From contig NZ_LR734982.1 in NCBI RefSeq assembly GCF_900009265.2, positions 215,164 through 279,163 on the forward strand: a stretch of DNA of 64,000 nt, written 5' to 3'. The stretch is from Planktothrix paucivesiculata PCC 9631 (GTDB taxonomy: Bacteria > Cyanobacteriota > Cyanobacteriia > Cyanobacteriales > Microcoleaceae). This document shows positions 47,012 to 54,783 of this stretch, in pieces (positions within the stretch are counted from its first letter, which is position 1; each line of letters begins with the position of its first letter). The notes beneath the pieces were generated by a model that did no database searches, had not been told where the DNA came from, and saw only the letters and a list, made by a program, of their open reading frames with translations. A program made the translations under genes and the position numbers.

Positions 47012-47494
47012 ATGAATCAAAACCTAGAAACTATTAACCCATCCCCCATAACATCAACCGCTTGGAAAATTAAACTCCTTTATGATGGTGAATGTCCCCT
47101 ATGTTTGCGAGAGGTGAATTTTTTGCAGAAACGGGACGCCGGACGGGAATTAATTGCTTTTGTTGATATTAGTGATCTTAATTATCGCCCTGAAGATCAT
47201 GGGGATATTACCTTTGAAGCCGCCATGGGACGAATTCACGCCTTACTTCCCGATGGGACAATTCTGCAAAATGTAGAGGTTTTCTATCGAGTTTACCAAG
47301 TTATCGGACTGGGCTGGATTTATGCACCGACTCGCTGGCCCTTAATTGGCTCAATCATCAACGCAGTCTATGAAATTTGGGCAGATTGGCGTTTGGCCCT
47401 AACTGGACGTCCCAATTTAGCCACCTTAATCAAACAGCGTCAGCAAGCTTTAACCTCGCAAACCTCCACAGAATGCCGTTGTCAGCCTGAATGA
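47012..47494 (+). CDS. DCC-family thiol-disulfide oxidoreductase-like protein
   Basis: A 160-residue DUF393/DCC protein. The signature DGECPLCLREV carries the D-x-x-C-x-x-C-type motif near residue 27, followed by FLQKRDAGRELIAFVDISD with the thioredoxin-like beta strand, and TFEAAMGRIHALLPDGTILQNVEVF. Its substrate is unknown; the family is named from this motif. It is the only gene in its group on this strand, followed by a terminator-like hairpin about 90 bases after the stop. Confidence 0.88.
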   Translation: MNQNLETINPSPITSTAWKIKLLYDGECPLCLREVNFLQKRDAGRELIAFVDISDLNYRPEDHGDITFEAAMGRIHALLPDGTILQNVEVFYRVYQVIGLGWIYAPTRWPLIGSIINAVYEIWADWRLALTGRPNLATLIKQRQQALTSQTSTECRCQPE

Positions 47495-47584
47495 TCAAAA
47501 AAATAAGGGGTTTTAGCAATAGGGGGTGACACCCATCATTTTATGTGTTATAGTTCAATTATTAAGTAGATGCACCCTGAATTT

Positions 47585-47618
47585 ATCTCCCGCAGTATGA
47601 ACTGATAGGGAGATTTTT
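47585..47618 (+). terminator. Probable intrinsic terminator after the DCC gene
   Basis: ATCTCCC and GGGAGAT form a seven-base stem around a 16-base loop, followed by TTTTG. It lies 90 bases after the DCC stop and just before a small hypothetical frame. Confidence 0.6.
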
Positions 47619-47636
47619 GTTTAGTTTTCAATTCCT

Positions 47637-47903
47637 ATGCTGTCTTTCAACCTGAAGAATAGACTCCCGAATCGACCCATCCTCCAATATGGTCTTTTGG
47701 TGCTGACTGCCTGTATGATCTGTGTAACTCTGACGAAATTACCCGACTGGGTTAATTCCCATTCCCCCACACCCGAAAAAGAAATTTTAGTGCGTCATTT
47801 CCTTTCCCATAGCTCGGAAATCGCGAGTTACTATCAACACACTACCCCGTCGGTTTCTAGCCAAAACCAAAAACCACCCAGGAATTTTCCTAAGTGGTTT
47901 TAA
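47637..47903 (+). CDS. Small hypothetical protein with one membrane segment
   Basis: An 88-residue frame. It has one hydrophobic helix (LQYGLLVLTACMICVTLTK) after a basic N-terminus, then a polar segment with Ser, His and Pro. No clear ribosome site; the 3' end overlaps the palindrome that also serves tmRNA. It may be a real small membrane protein or a chance frame. No family is recognised. Confidence 0.35.
   Translation: MLSFNLKNRLPNRPILQYGLLVLTACMICVTLTKLPDWVNSHSPTPEKEILVRHFLSHSSEIASYYQHTTPSVSSQNQKPPRNFPKWF
47862..47901 (-). terminator. Terminator downstream of tmRNA
   Basis: On the minus strand, AAACCAC...GTGGTTT with inner AGGAA/TTCCT forms a stem, followed by TTGGTTTTGG. It begins 16 bases after the tmRNA 3' end and is also near-symmetric on the other strand. 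Confidence 0.6.
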
Positions 47904-47916
47904 GAGTATAGGGGAA

Positions 47917-48304
47917 TGGAGCATATGGGAATCGAACCCATGTCCAGAACAAGTATTTACTCCTCGCTCATTCACAGACTTAGCCTTTCTAATCCTCAAG
48001 GCGGGAACCCCTCATTATCCCGAAGGGTGGGATGCAATGGTTAAATCTTAGCTAACTTTTCAACCAAAGAAACTAAGTTAGAGCATCCGTTGGGGGTTTG
48101 TCTATTGTCCTTAACGGAGTCAAACAGTAGACGCTCGAACCTACTAGAGGTGTTTAGGCAGCAACAGTAGCCGCTTTACGAGCAAAAGGAACGATGTTGT
48201 TCGCAGTTACGTTTTTGTTTGAGTCTTGATTTACGAGAGTTGACTCACTCTCGGCCTGCATCACTTGGTAGCTTTCCTTGCCCTGTCGAAACCAGTAATG
48301 CCCC
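47917..48304 (-). ncRNA. ssrA: tmRNA
   Basis: About 388 nt. The 5' end GGGGCAT pairs with ATGCTCC near the 3' end to form the seven-pair acceptor stem, with discriminator A; CCA is not encoded. The T-arm sequence GGGTTCGATTCCCA and the 5' GGTTTCGACAGG segment are diagnostic. The internal reading frame, near 48150-48210, encodes ANNIVPFARKAATVAA followed by TAA, a cyanobacterial proteolysis tag. It rescues stalled ribosomes with SmpB and marks the peptide for degradation. The ends were placed from the acceptor pairing. Confidence 0.95.
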
Positions 48305-48317
48305 TTACATATTTACT

Positions 48318-48346
48318 ATAGTACATAATATTTTGGCGATCGTCAA
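48318..48346 (-). promoter_or_regulatory. Promoter of ssrA
   Basis: On the minus strand TTGACG, a 17-base spacer and TACTAT form a sigma-70-like promoter ending 13 bases before the mature 5' end of tmRNA, leaving a short leader for RNase P to remove. Confidence 0.7.
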
Positions 48347-48495
48347 GTTTTTTCCTTTCGTCCACCCAATTATTTATCGCTTTAAAATTTTTATCGGGAA
48401 GGTTAGCTTCTAAACTTGAAAATACAGTAGCTTGTGGATGCGGGTTCTTAAAATTAAACAAGCCAACCTTAACCCATTAAATCAGACTCAAGAAA

Positions 48496-48837
48496 TTATT
48501 CTTCATCAAGGATATCTTCTTCAGATTGAGCACCTACTTGAATCAGATGAATATGTTTTGAACCTAAGCGAATTTCAAACTGATCTCCCGCTTCTAATCC
48601 CATGGATTCGGTATAATTCGCACCAATCACCAGAGAACCATTTTTATGAACACAAGCTCGATAACTGGCTTCTCTGCCGCGTCCATCTTTGCTTGCTCGC
48701 GGATCTAAAGCAATCCCTTTAGCCGCCAATAAAGCATCGTAAAACTCCGTCATATTGGCGCGGCTTTGGTTATCTTTTGTTTGGGTATAATACCCGCACA
48801 ATCTCGCCGTTTCCCGTCGTGGTAAGTAGGTGGTCAT
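48496..48837 (-). CDS. N-terminally truncated cyAbrB-family regulator
   Basis: A 113-residue AbrB-like protein. Residues 5-110 align by eye with the neighbouring cyAbrB at 51788-52186: LPRRETARLCGYYTQTKDNQ, DGRGREASYRACVHKNGSLVIGANYT, and GDQFEIRLGSKHIHLIQV. The usual 20-25 residue N-terminus (the PLTGKALLQKVKELS-type segment) is missing because an IS630 element abuts it. The current ATG and first codons (MTTY) lie inside the IS terminal inverted repeat. The DNA-binding AbrB core is in the C-terminal half and is complete, so a product may still work. No ribosome site is evident at the new start. Confidence 0.8.
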   Translation of the reverse strand: MTTYLPRRETARLCGYYTQTKDNQSRANMTEFYDALLAAKGIALDPRASKDGRGREASYRACVHKNGSLVIGANYTESMGLEAGDQFEIRLGSKHIHLIQVGAQSEEDILDEE

Positions 48838-50007
48838 AAATAGAGTTAAAATAAGAAATGAAGAAATATCAGAGGAATAGTCATGCCACTGAGGTTAAGA
48901 ATTCAACTAACAGAAGAAGAAAAACAAGAGCTACTAACTCTGTATCAGCAAGAGAAAGTTCCGAAAAGAACAAGGCAGAGAATAGATATATTAATGTTTA
49001 GTGATGGAGGATGGATGGTCTCAAAAATAGCCCAGACTTTAAGGTGTTCAGAAGCCATGGTAAGAAAAACAATAACTCGATGGATAAATCAAGAAAAAGA
49101 AGGATTATTTGATGCTCCTCGTTCGGGAAGAAAACGGAGGTGGAAAGAAGAAGATATAGAATATTTAGAAACTTGTATAGAGTCAGATGAAAGAACTTAT
49201 AATAGCCGTCAACTGTCGGAAAAACTTCTGCGAGAGAGAGCGATCGCACTAAGCGCAGAAAGAATTAGAAAAATCTTAAAAAAAAAAGACTGGCGCTGGA
49301 AAAGAACAAAAGCCAGTTTAAAGAAAAAACAGAATCCCGAAAAAACAGCGAGCAAGAAAAGAGATTTGGAGACGTTAAAGCGTTATGAAGAAGAGGGTTT
49401 GGTCAGATTAAAATATTTAGATGAGGCAGGTTTTTGTTTATGGAGTCCTGTGAGTTACACCTATGTAAAAAAGGGGAAGCAGAAACAAATAAACCAGACG
49501 AAAAAGCGAGGAAAAAGATTGAATGTAATTGGAGTATTAGAAAAAGGAAAAAGTTTTGAGTACGGTTTAAGTTTGTCAGGAATTACAAGTGAGAATTACA
49601 TAAAATTTATAGATTGGCAAGCGGAAAAAGCTGAAAAGCATTTTCAAAATACTCGACAAATTACCGTACTGATTCAAGATAACTACAGTGTCCATAAAAG
49701 TCAAAAAATACAAGAAAAAGAAAGGGAGTGGCAAGACAAAAAATTAGAATTTTTCTTCCTGTCTGCTTATAGCCCTGAATTGAATGAAATCGAACCAGAA
49801 TGGCATCAATTAAAAACTCATGAACTGGCGGGAAGAATGTTTGAAGATGAATATGATTTGAGCCAAGCTGTGATTCAAGCCATTGAAGATAGAAACGAAA
49901 GAAATGATTGTACCTGCGATCGCTTGCGATTTAATTCCCTGAGTAACTCTCAAGAATTATCCTAAACAATCTTTTTCTATTATTGACTTTATTTATGACC
50001 ACCTACT
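48825..50007. mobile_element. IS630-family insertion sequence
   Basis: A 1183-bp element with terminal inverted repeats AGTAGGTGGTCATAAATA at the left and its complement at the right, flanked by TA on both sides, the target duplication of IS630 elements. It carries one intact transposase gene. The flanking sequence does not rejoin into a full cyAbrB gene, so more than a simple insertion has occurred. The element contains GCGATCGC-type sites. Confidence 0.9.
48883..49965 (+). CDS. IS630-family transposase
   Basis: A 360-residue DDE transposase in a single frame. The N-terminal helix-turn-helix part has RQRIDILMFSDGGWMVSKIA and CSEAMVRKTITRWINQ. The catalytic domain has the first Asp in YLDEAGF, the second in VLIQDNYSVHKS, and the Glu in YSPELNEIEPEW. 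AGAGGA precedes the ATG by about nine bases. The frame is intact, so recent activity is possible. It occupies most of the element bounded by 18-bp inverted repeats. Confidence 0.95.
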   Translation: MPLRLRIQLTEEEKQELLTLYQQEKVPKRTRQRIDILMFSDGGWMVSKIAQTLRCSEAMVRKTITRWINQEKEGLFDAPRSGRKRRWKEEDIEYLETCIESDERTYNSRQLSEKLLRERAIALSAERIRKILKKKDWRWKRTKASLKKKQNPEKTASKKRDLETLKRYEEEGLVRLKYLDEAGFCLWSPVSYTYVKKGKQKQINQTKKRGKRLNVIGVLEKGKSFEYGLSLSGITSENYIKFIDWQAEKAEKHFQNTRQITVLIQDNYSVHKSQKIQEKEREWQDKKLEFFFLSAYSPELNEIEPEWHQLKTHELAGRMFEDEYDLSQAVIQAIEDRNERNDCTCDRLRFNSLSNSQELS

Positions 50008-50052
50008 TACCAAAAGAATTATGATTAAGTGGGTAATTTGTAATTCATAATC

Positions 50053-50868
50053 CTATAAAGTAAAAACCGGAGCATAGCGAACTGGAATACCCGTTTGCTC
50101 CTGAATTTCTTGGGCAAAATCTTGTAAAACAGATGGAATAACGGATTTTAGTTTTCTGGCTTCATAGGGTAGGTTTTCCAGTGGGGAATGATTTCCCCGT
50201 CCCGCTAATTCATGTTTTAACGGTTTCGGACGGGTGGGAGTATTCAGTTGAATTTCTGCGGGTGCGATCGCTTTTACCCAACGGAGATATTCTTGGCGCT
50301 CTGACTCTGACCAAGGAGATAAAAGCATGGTTTGTAGTCCCAATTCTCCGGGGAAAATTCGACTAAATTCTTGAATATCACTCAGCAACTGGCTGAGATT
50401 AATCTCTGTTACAGGTCGATTTACTCGTTGCAGTTGGGCGGTAGAAATTCCATCGAGTTTTATAGAGACGCGATCGGCTAAAGCTAATTGTTCTCGAACT
50501 TGCGGATCACATAAAGTTGTACCATTTGTTAATACTAAAGTTGGACGCTGAGTTAGGGTTTTAATTCCCATCAGAATTTCCCCTAAATTTGCCGCCAAGG
50601 TTGGTTCTCCACTCCCACTTAAAGTAATCACATCCACATCCCACGGGGAAAATTCTGTTAATGCTTGTAATATCTGCTCCGTCGGAACATAAATTCGGCG
50701 GTGCTCGGTTTTAAGTTCAATTTCTCCCAGTTGACAATAAACACAATTGAAAGAACAGGTCGAAATCTCACCAATCGGATCAATTCCCAAGGATTTCCCA
50801 TATCGCCATGAAGATACAGGGCCATAAACCGGGGTAAATTCTGAGGGGGAGGGTTTTGCAGTTATCAT
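50053..50868 (-). CDS. Radical SAM protein
   Basis: A 271-residue radical S-adenosylmethionine enzyme. The 4Fe-4S site is TCSFNCVYCQLG (CxxxCxxC). Following are VDVITLSGSGEPTLAANLGEI (SAM-binding GGE-like loop) and LVLTNGTTLCDPQVREQL. The pattern is that of the MoaA/wyosine-like radical SAM group with unknown substrate; no second cluster motif was seen. It begins two bases after the CPBP protease stop, so the two are in one operon, headed by a cyAbrB gene. Confidence 0.85.
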   Translation of the reverse strand: MITAKPSPSEFTPVYGPVSSWRYGKSLGIDPIGEISTCSFNCVYCQLGEIELKTEHRRIYVPTEQILQALTEFSPWDVDVITLSGSGEPTLAANLGEILMGIKTLTQRPTLVLTNGTTLCDPQVREQLALADRVSIKLDGISTAQLQRVNRPVTEINLSQLLSDIQEFSRIFPGELGLQTMLLSPWSESERQEYLRWVKAIAPAEIQLNTPTRPKPLKHELAGRGNHSPLENLPYEARKLKSVIPSVLQDFAQEIQEQTGIPVRYAPVFTL

Positions 50869-50870
50869 AA

Positions 50871-51764
50871 TTAACCCATTTTTTGATAAATAATTCCCAA
50901 TAAGCCAGCCACAAACAGCAACATCACAATTCCTGACGCACCCGCTAAGGGTTTATCTCCTAACCCCGTCACCCATTCTGGAACCTTCTCAGATGCGGTA
51001 ACAGTCCCGAGGGTATCCATACTCGTAATTCCCCAAATCCAACCCGCGTGCAGTCCGATGGCTAGACCTAAAGAACCTTGATCACACAAACAAGCTAGGC
51101 TCAAAACCATTCCCATCAACGCCAGTCCAGGTAATTGGGGTAAGGTGTTGCGTACTTCCCAAAGCAGATGGCTGAAGGCAAAAATCAAGCTGGCGACGGT
51201 CGCCGCCACAAACCAGGAATAATCTTGCTGTAATTGTTTTTGTAAAAATCCTCGAAATATTAACTCCTCCGTACTGCTAATCCAGACAGCAATCAGCAAA
51301 ATCGGCAGTAAAATAGATACTTTTTTCCCTAACTCAATCCCCCGGTTTATAGGGTGCAGATCGGAATTTAAGGTCGATGACTGTTCATCTGTGGGTTTCG
51401 AGTCTTTGGGTTGCCAATGACTCCAACCTAAAACAAATTGAAATCCAAACAAGAGGATCAGACTGATAATAGCTAGACCGAAACCAATGGCAGTGGATTT
51501 AAAAAATTGCGATCGCCAACTTAAACCATAATCCCAGAAGGATTGACCCTGAACTTGGCTAATTTTCCATAAAACTATCGGGGCAATTCCATAAAGGGGC
51601 GCCAGTAACCCCAACTTTTGGGTTTCATTTAGGGGTTGAGGTGGACGCCAATTGAGAGCGATCGCACTGATAACAGCAATTGGCATCCATAGACCCATCC
51701 ACACCCCAAAAAAAATTATAATTTTAATCGGGGTTGGTGCATTTACCAGCCATGAAAACGTCAT
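50871..51764 (-). CDS. CPBP-family intramembrane metalloprotease
   Basis: A 297-residue membrane protein with about eight hydrophobic helices. The CAAX-protease/bacteriocin-processing (CPBP) motifs are present: EELIFRGFLQ (EExxxR), FAFSHLLW (FxxxH), and GLHAGWIWG. These supply the metal-binding Glu and His residues. Substrate unknown. It lies between the cyAbrB gene (23 bases) and the radical SAM gene (2 bases) on the same strand, a probable three-gene operon. Whether it matures a peptide modified by the radical SAM enzyme is an idea only; no precursor is seen. Confidence 0.88.
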   Translation of the reverse strand: MTFSWLVNAPTPIKIIIFFGVWMGLWMPIAVISAIALNWRPPQPLNETQKLGLLAPLYGIAPIVLWKISQVQGQSFWDYGLSWRSQFFKSTAIGFGLAIISLILLFGFQFVLGWSHWQPKDSKPTDEQSSTLNSDLHPINRGIELGKKVSILLPILLIAVWISSTEELIFRGFLQKQLQQDYSWFVAATVASLIFAFSHLLWEVRNTLPQLPGLALMGMVLSLACLCDQGSLGLAIGLHAGWIWGITSMDTLGTVTASEKVPEWVTGLGDKPLAGASGIVMLLFVAGLLGIIYQKMG

Positions 51765-51787
51765 TTTAATGGCTCAGGTGGTAGAAT

Positions 51788-52186
51788 TTACTCTTCTTCG
51801 TCACCGCCAGCATCTTTACCATTTTCGACTTGAATCAGGTGAATATGCTTGTATCCGAGCTTGATATCAAACTCATCCCCGGGTTTAAGTCCCATTTCTT
51901 TGGTATAGGTTGAACCAATCACAATTTGACCATTTTTGTGAACGCTCACCATATAAGTTGCTTCCCGACCCCGACCATCTTTTGTACCATCGGGACTGAG
52001 CGGAATACCCCGTGCTTTGAGCACTGCGTCATAAAAATCCGTGAGATTCACACGCACTTGGTTGTCCTTTGTCGTGCTGTAATAACCGCACAGCTTTGCT
52101 GTTTCACGCCGAGGCATATGAGACAGTTCTTTTACTTTTTGAAGCAGAGCCTTTCCGGTTAAGGGAGTCGGTGCAGGTTTATTCAT
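51788..52186 (-). CDS. cyAbrB-family transcriptional regulator (Sll0359-like)
   Basis: A 132-residue cyanobacterial AbrB regulator. The N-terminal segment PLTGKALLQKVKELSHMPRR and the core DGRGREATYMVSVHKNGQIVIGSTYT, plus GDEFDIKLGYKHIHLIQV, fit the cyAbrB1 type represented by Synechocystis Sll0359. These proteins bind DNA broadly and tune nitrogen, carbon and hydrogenase genes. The reading frame is intact. It heads a probable operon with a CPBP protease and a radical SAM gene. A truncated paralogue lies 3 kb downstream beside an IS630 element. Confidence 0.92.
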   Translation of the reverse strand: MNKPAPTPLTGKALLQKVKELSHMPRRETAKLCGYYSTTKDNQVRVNLTDFYDAVLKARGIPLSPDGTKDGRGREATYMVSVHKNGQIVIGSTYTKEMGLKPGDEFDIKLGYKHIHLIQVENGKDAGGDEEE

Positions 52187-52590
52187 GTTCTTCTTAATCT
52201 CCTTACTTCTCTATGGGGTAATTTTTATCCAATTAAACTTTTTGGAGTTATAAGAAATAATATATACTTAAATACATCAATTTGACAAATATTTTTTTTA
52301 TCAGTTACAAATCTTTCCCTACACCGAATCACCATCTTCCCCCAGGGCAAAAAAGCAGGACTTAAAAATCCCGTTATCATTGAATCGGGCAAGATTGACT
52401 TATTCGATGGTACTTAAACCTATCTCTTGTTTTTGTCTTGAAATTTCTATGGCCATTCTCTTTTAGTGCTTCAGACTCACACCTAAGCAATTTTTTGAGA
52501 CAGTCTTCTGTCCGGGTAAAAATGCTCTATCCTCACCGTCCCATCCCATTAAAAAAGATCCGCCGTCAAAGCAGATCAATACCACAGGGG
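52187..52590. other. Upstream region of the cyAbrB gene, no other gene seen
   Basis: About 400 bases upstream of the cyAbrB gene. It is AT-rich near the gene and has no frame with a ribosome site. Any cyAbrB promoter must be here, but I could not assign it. Confidence 0.4.
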
Positions 52591-52698
52591 AATTACGAAT
52601 TACGAATTACGAATTACGAAGGGGTAATGGGTAATGGGTAATGGGTAATGGGTAATGGGTAATGGGTAATTACGAATTACGAATTACGAATTACGAAT
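52591..52698. repeat. Heptamer tract (AATTACG)4-(GGGTAAT)7-(AATTACG)4
   Basis: Four AATTACG copies, then seven GGGTAAT copies, then four AATTACG copies, without interruption except two or three junction bases. It is the largest of the heptamer tracts in the window. Non-coding. Confidence 0.95.
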
Positions 52699-52748
52699 GA
52701 ATTATGGCTTATGGGTTTTCGGTGATATTCAGCGAGCGAGGACGTTCG

Positions 52749-52804
52749 CACTGCTTCTGCTCCCCCTGCTCCCCCTGCCTCCCCTGCCTCCCCTGCTCCC
52801 TCTG
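52749..52804. repeat. CTGCTCCC/CTGCCTCC simple repeats
   Basis: C-rich units such as CTGCTCCCCCTGCTC and CTGCCTCCC are repeated head to tail just after the lpxD stop. A similar tract ends the window (63980-64000). Confidence 0.7.
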
Positions 52805-52805
52805 C

Positions 52806-53852
52806 TCAACGGTTCTTAATAATTTGTTCTAATGCTTTTAAAGAGCGGTAAAGTTCGGGTAGTCGTCTATAAACAGCAGCCGTTTTTAAATAGAGTTTAT
52901 TGGCGATCGCTGGAGAACCAGAAACCACCTCCCCCGGTGCAATATTATTATGAACCCCAGATTGGGCGGTAACAATTACCCCATCCCCTACCTTAACTTG
53001 ATTAGCAATACCGACTTGACCCGCGAGTAACACCCCATTGCCAACGGTGACGCCCCCCGCTAATCCCACATGACCCGCAAAGGCACAATTTTGACCCACG
53101 GTACAACCGTGACCAATATGAACTAAATTGTCTAATTTTGTGGCTTTTCCGATGCGGGTTTCTCCCACCGCCGGACGATCAATTGTACTATTACATCCCA
53201 CCTCTACCCCATCTTCTAAAACCGTAATTCCCGATTGTTCCATTTTTAGCCAACCCCCATCCGTCGGCACAAAACCAAAGCCTTCAGCCCCAATCACAGC
53301 CCCACTATGAATTACACAATCACAACCAATTTGGGCGCGTTCATGAATTGTACAATTGGCGTGTAAAATGCTGCGATCGCCAATTTTTACCCCCGGATAA
53401 ATCACCACATTCGGATGTAAACACACCCGATTTCCGATACTTACTCCGGCTTGAATCACCACATGGGGGCCAATATAAACTTCTGCTCCAATTTTTGCAC
53501 TCGGATCAATCACCGCCGTCGGATGAATTTGCGGTTGGGGTTGATAGGGTTGATAAAACAAAGCGATCGCCTGGGCGAAAAAAGCCCTAGGATTTGCTAC
53601 GGAAATCCACGCCTTCCCCCCTGCTGTGGCTTGATTTTGCAACGATTCATCTAAGGGCAAAATCAACGCACTCGCCGCAGAAACCTGCACAGAAGAAGCA
53701 AATTTCAACCCCTCAATATAACTCAGGGTTCCAGAAGTTGCTGTATCTACCGCCGCCACTCCTTGAATATCAGGATTAAGGGTCGGATCATGGATCAAAC
53801 TATGGGCGGTAATTCCAGCGTTGAGTTTTTCAACCAGTTCACTAAACTTCAT
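52806..53852 (-). CDS. lpxD: UDP-3-O-acylglucosamine N-acyltransferase
   Basis: A 348-residue enzyme of lipid A synthesis that adds the N-linked acyl chain. The N-terminal uridine-binding domain is about 1-100 (SGTLSYIEGLKFA); the left-handed beta-helix from about 105 has hexapeptides such as VIDPSAKIGAEVYIGPHV, then GAEGFGFVPTDGGWLKMEQ, DNLVHIGHGCTVGQN with the catalytic histidine, and the C-terminal helix YRRLPELYRSLKALEQI. I use the ATG at 53852; the 20 extra residues from an upstream start are not part of the fold. Length is normal. It stands alone here; no lpxA or fabZ is adjacent. Confidence 0.93.
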   Translation of the reverse strand: MKFSELVEKLNAGITAHSLIHDPTLNPDIQGVAAVDTATSGTLSYIEGLKFASSVQVSAASALILPLDESLQNQATAGGKAWISVANPRAFFAQAIALFYQPYQPQPQIHPTAVIDPSAKIGAEVYIGPHVVIQAGVSIGNRVCLHPNVVIYPGVKIGDRSILHANCTIHERAQIGCDCVIHSGAVIGAEGFGFVPTDGGWLKMEQSGITVLEDGVEVGCNSTIDRPAVGETRIGKATKLDNLVHIGHGCTVGQNCAFAGHVGLAGGVTVGNGVLLAGQVGIANQVKVGDGVIVTAQSGVHNNIAPGEVVSGSPAIANKLYLKTAAVYRRLPELYRSLKALEQIIKNR

Positions 53853-54013
53853 TATTGGGAAAAAATACCAGAGGTAGGAAATTAAAATTTCACCGCAGTG
53901 GAATCGGATCAATTATATTATTAATTTGATCTCCTGTTAACAAATTTTGATCAAAAAAAAATAAACAAGCGATCGCCTAAGTTCTCCTGCATTCACCGAA
54001 CCGAACTGATAAA

Positions 54014-54301
54014 ATGAATAATTCTCTCGACAATGGCTCACAATATAACCTAGACTCTATCTTTGATCATCTGATCCAATCCCTAGAAATCGATCCTCAT
54101 CAACCCCCTATTCCCGAACAGACCCACCATAATATTATGTCTATCCCTGATTTCAATGGTTACGACCCCCATCATCCTCATTTTGATCTCTCTAACTCCT
54201 TTGAAAACGGGGAATATTATCAAGGTTTGCACTCATCTTTTATATCCGATCTTGACCCTCAAACTACAGAATTTCATCCTAATGGGACGGACTTAGAATA
54301 A
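54014..54301 (+). CDS. Hypothetical protein, 95 residues
   Basis: An acidic protein rich in Asp, His, Asn and Ser (DHLIQSLEIDPHQPPIPEQ, NGYDPHHPHFDLSNSFENG). No known family or signal peptide is recognised. No strong ribosome site precedes the ATG. It might be a small free protein or the start of something truncated by later rearrangements in this mobile region. Confidence 0.45.
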   Translation: MNNSLDNGSQYNLDSIFDHLIQSLEIDPHQPPIPEQTHHNIMSIPDFNGYDPHHPHFDLSNSFENGEYYQGLHSSFISDLDPQTTEFHPNGTDLE

Positions 54302-54310
54302 TTTAACCCC

Positions 54311-54462
54311 TCTGAACTCGTTGTTGGGCTTTAGCCCTCTCTGGATTCGTTGTTGGGCTTTAGCCCTCTCTGGATTTGTTGTTGGGCTTTTTATTTTTAG
54401 CCCCCTCTGGACTTGTTGTTAGGCTTGAGTCCTCAAGAAGAATGGGCTAAAGCCCAACAACG
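54311..54462. repeat. Tandem GTTGTTGGGCTTTAGCCC repeats
   Basis: Units of about 30 bp (CTCTGGATTCGTTGTTGGGC then TTTAGCCC) occur four times, the later ones degenerate, followed by an inverted AATGGGCTAAAGCCCAACAAC. The same family is at 586-630. Each unit is itself a palindrome. Confidence 0.8.
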
Positions 54463-54491
54463 GCGGAAATTTATTAACAGGAAATGGAAAA

Positions 54492-54783
54492 ATGGAAGAT
54501 TGGAAATTGTTGAATATGGGTTTAGAACTGGTATCTCGATTTGTGCTTCAAAAATCCCTGATATATGGCCAAAGGATAAATACGGATATCGTTGTAGTCA
54601 ACAATGCGGCAATGGAGGAAAAACGACAACAAATTCAATTACTACAAATTAAACTACAATATATTAAAAATCAAGAAAATCGAGAATTTCAAGCCGAACA
54701 AGCACAACTCAATCATCAACGACAAAAAGAACTACAAGAATATATCCAAAGCGTTAACCTAGAGATTCAAAAAAGTAATATTG
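54492..54783 (+). pseudogene. N-terminal remnant of a larger gene, cut by an IS
   Basis: From an ATG at 54492, preceded by AGGAAA, a frame of about 97 codons reads MEDWKLLNMGLELVSRFVL, then a coiled-coil part (EEKRQQIQLLQIKLQYIKNQ, ENREFQAEQAQLNHQRQKEL) and stops being sensible at 54783 where an IS end begins (SNI, then DRTYAV in IS DNA). The 3' side of the IS holds a different protein end (55862-56119). These may be two ends of one large gene with its middle lost. Family unknown. Confidence 0.6.

Noticed and set aside
48261..48461. Minus-strand frame overlapping the tmRNA 5' end
   Set aside because: The bases are accounted for by the tmRNA and its promoter; no protein family is seen.
52591..52698. 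CRISPR array
   Set aside because: The units are perfect heptamers without spacers of constant length and there are no cas genes in the window.
54413..54652. A frame starting in the TTGTTGTTAGGC repeats
   Set aside because: It runs through repeat DNA into another frame of the remnant at 54492; composition and no ribosome site argue against it.
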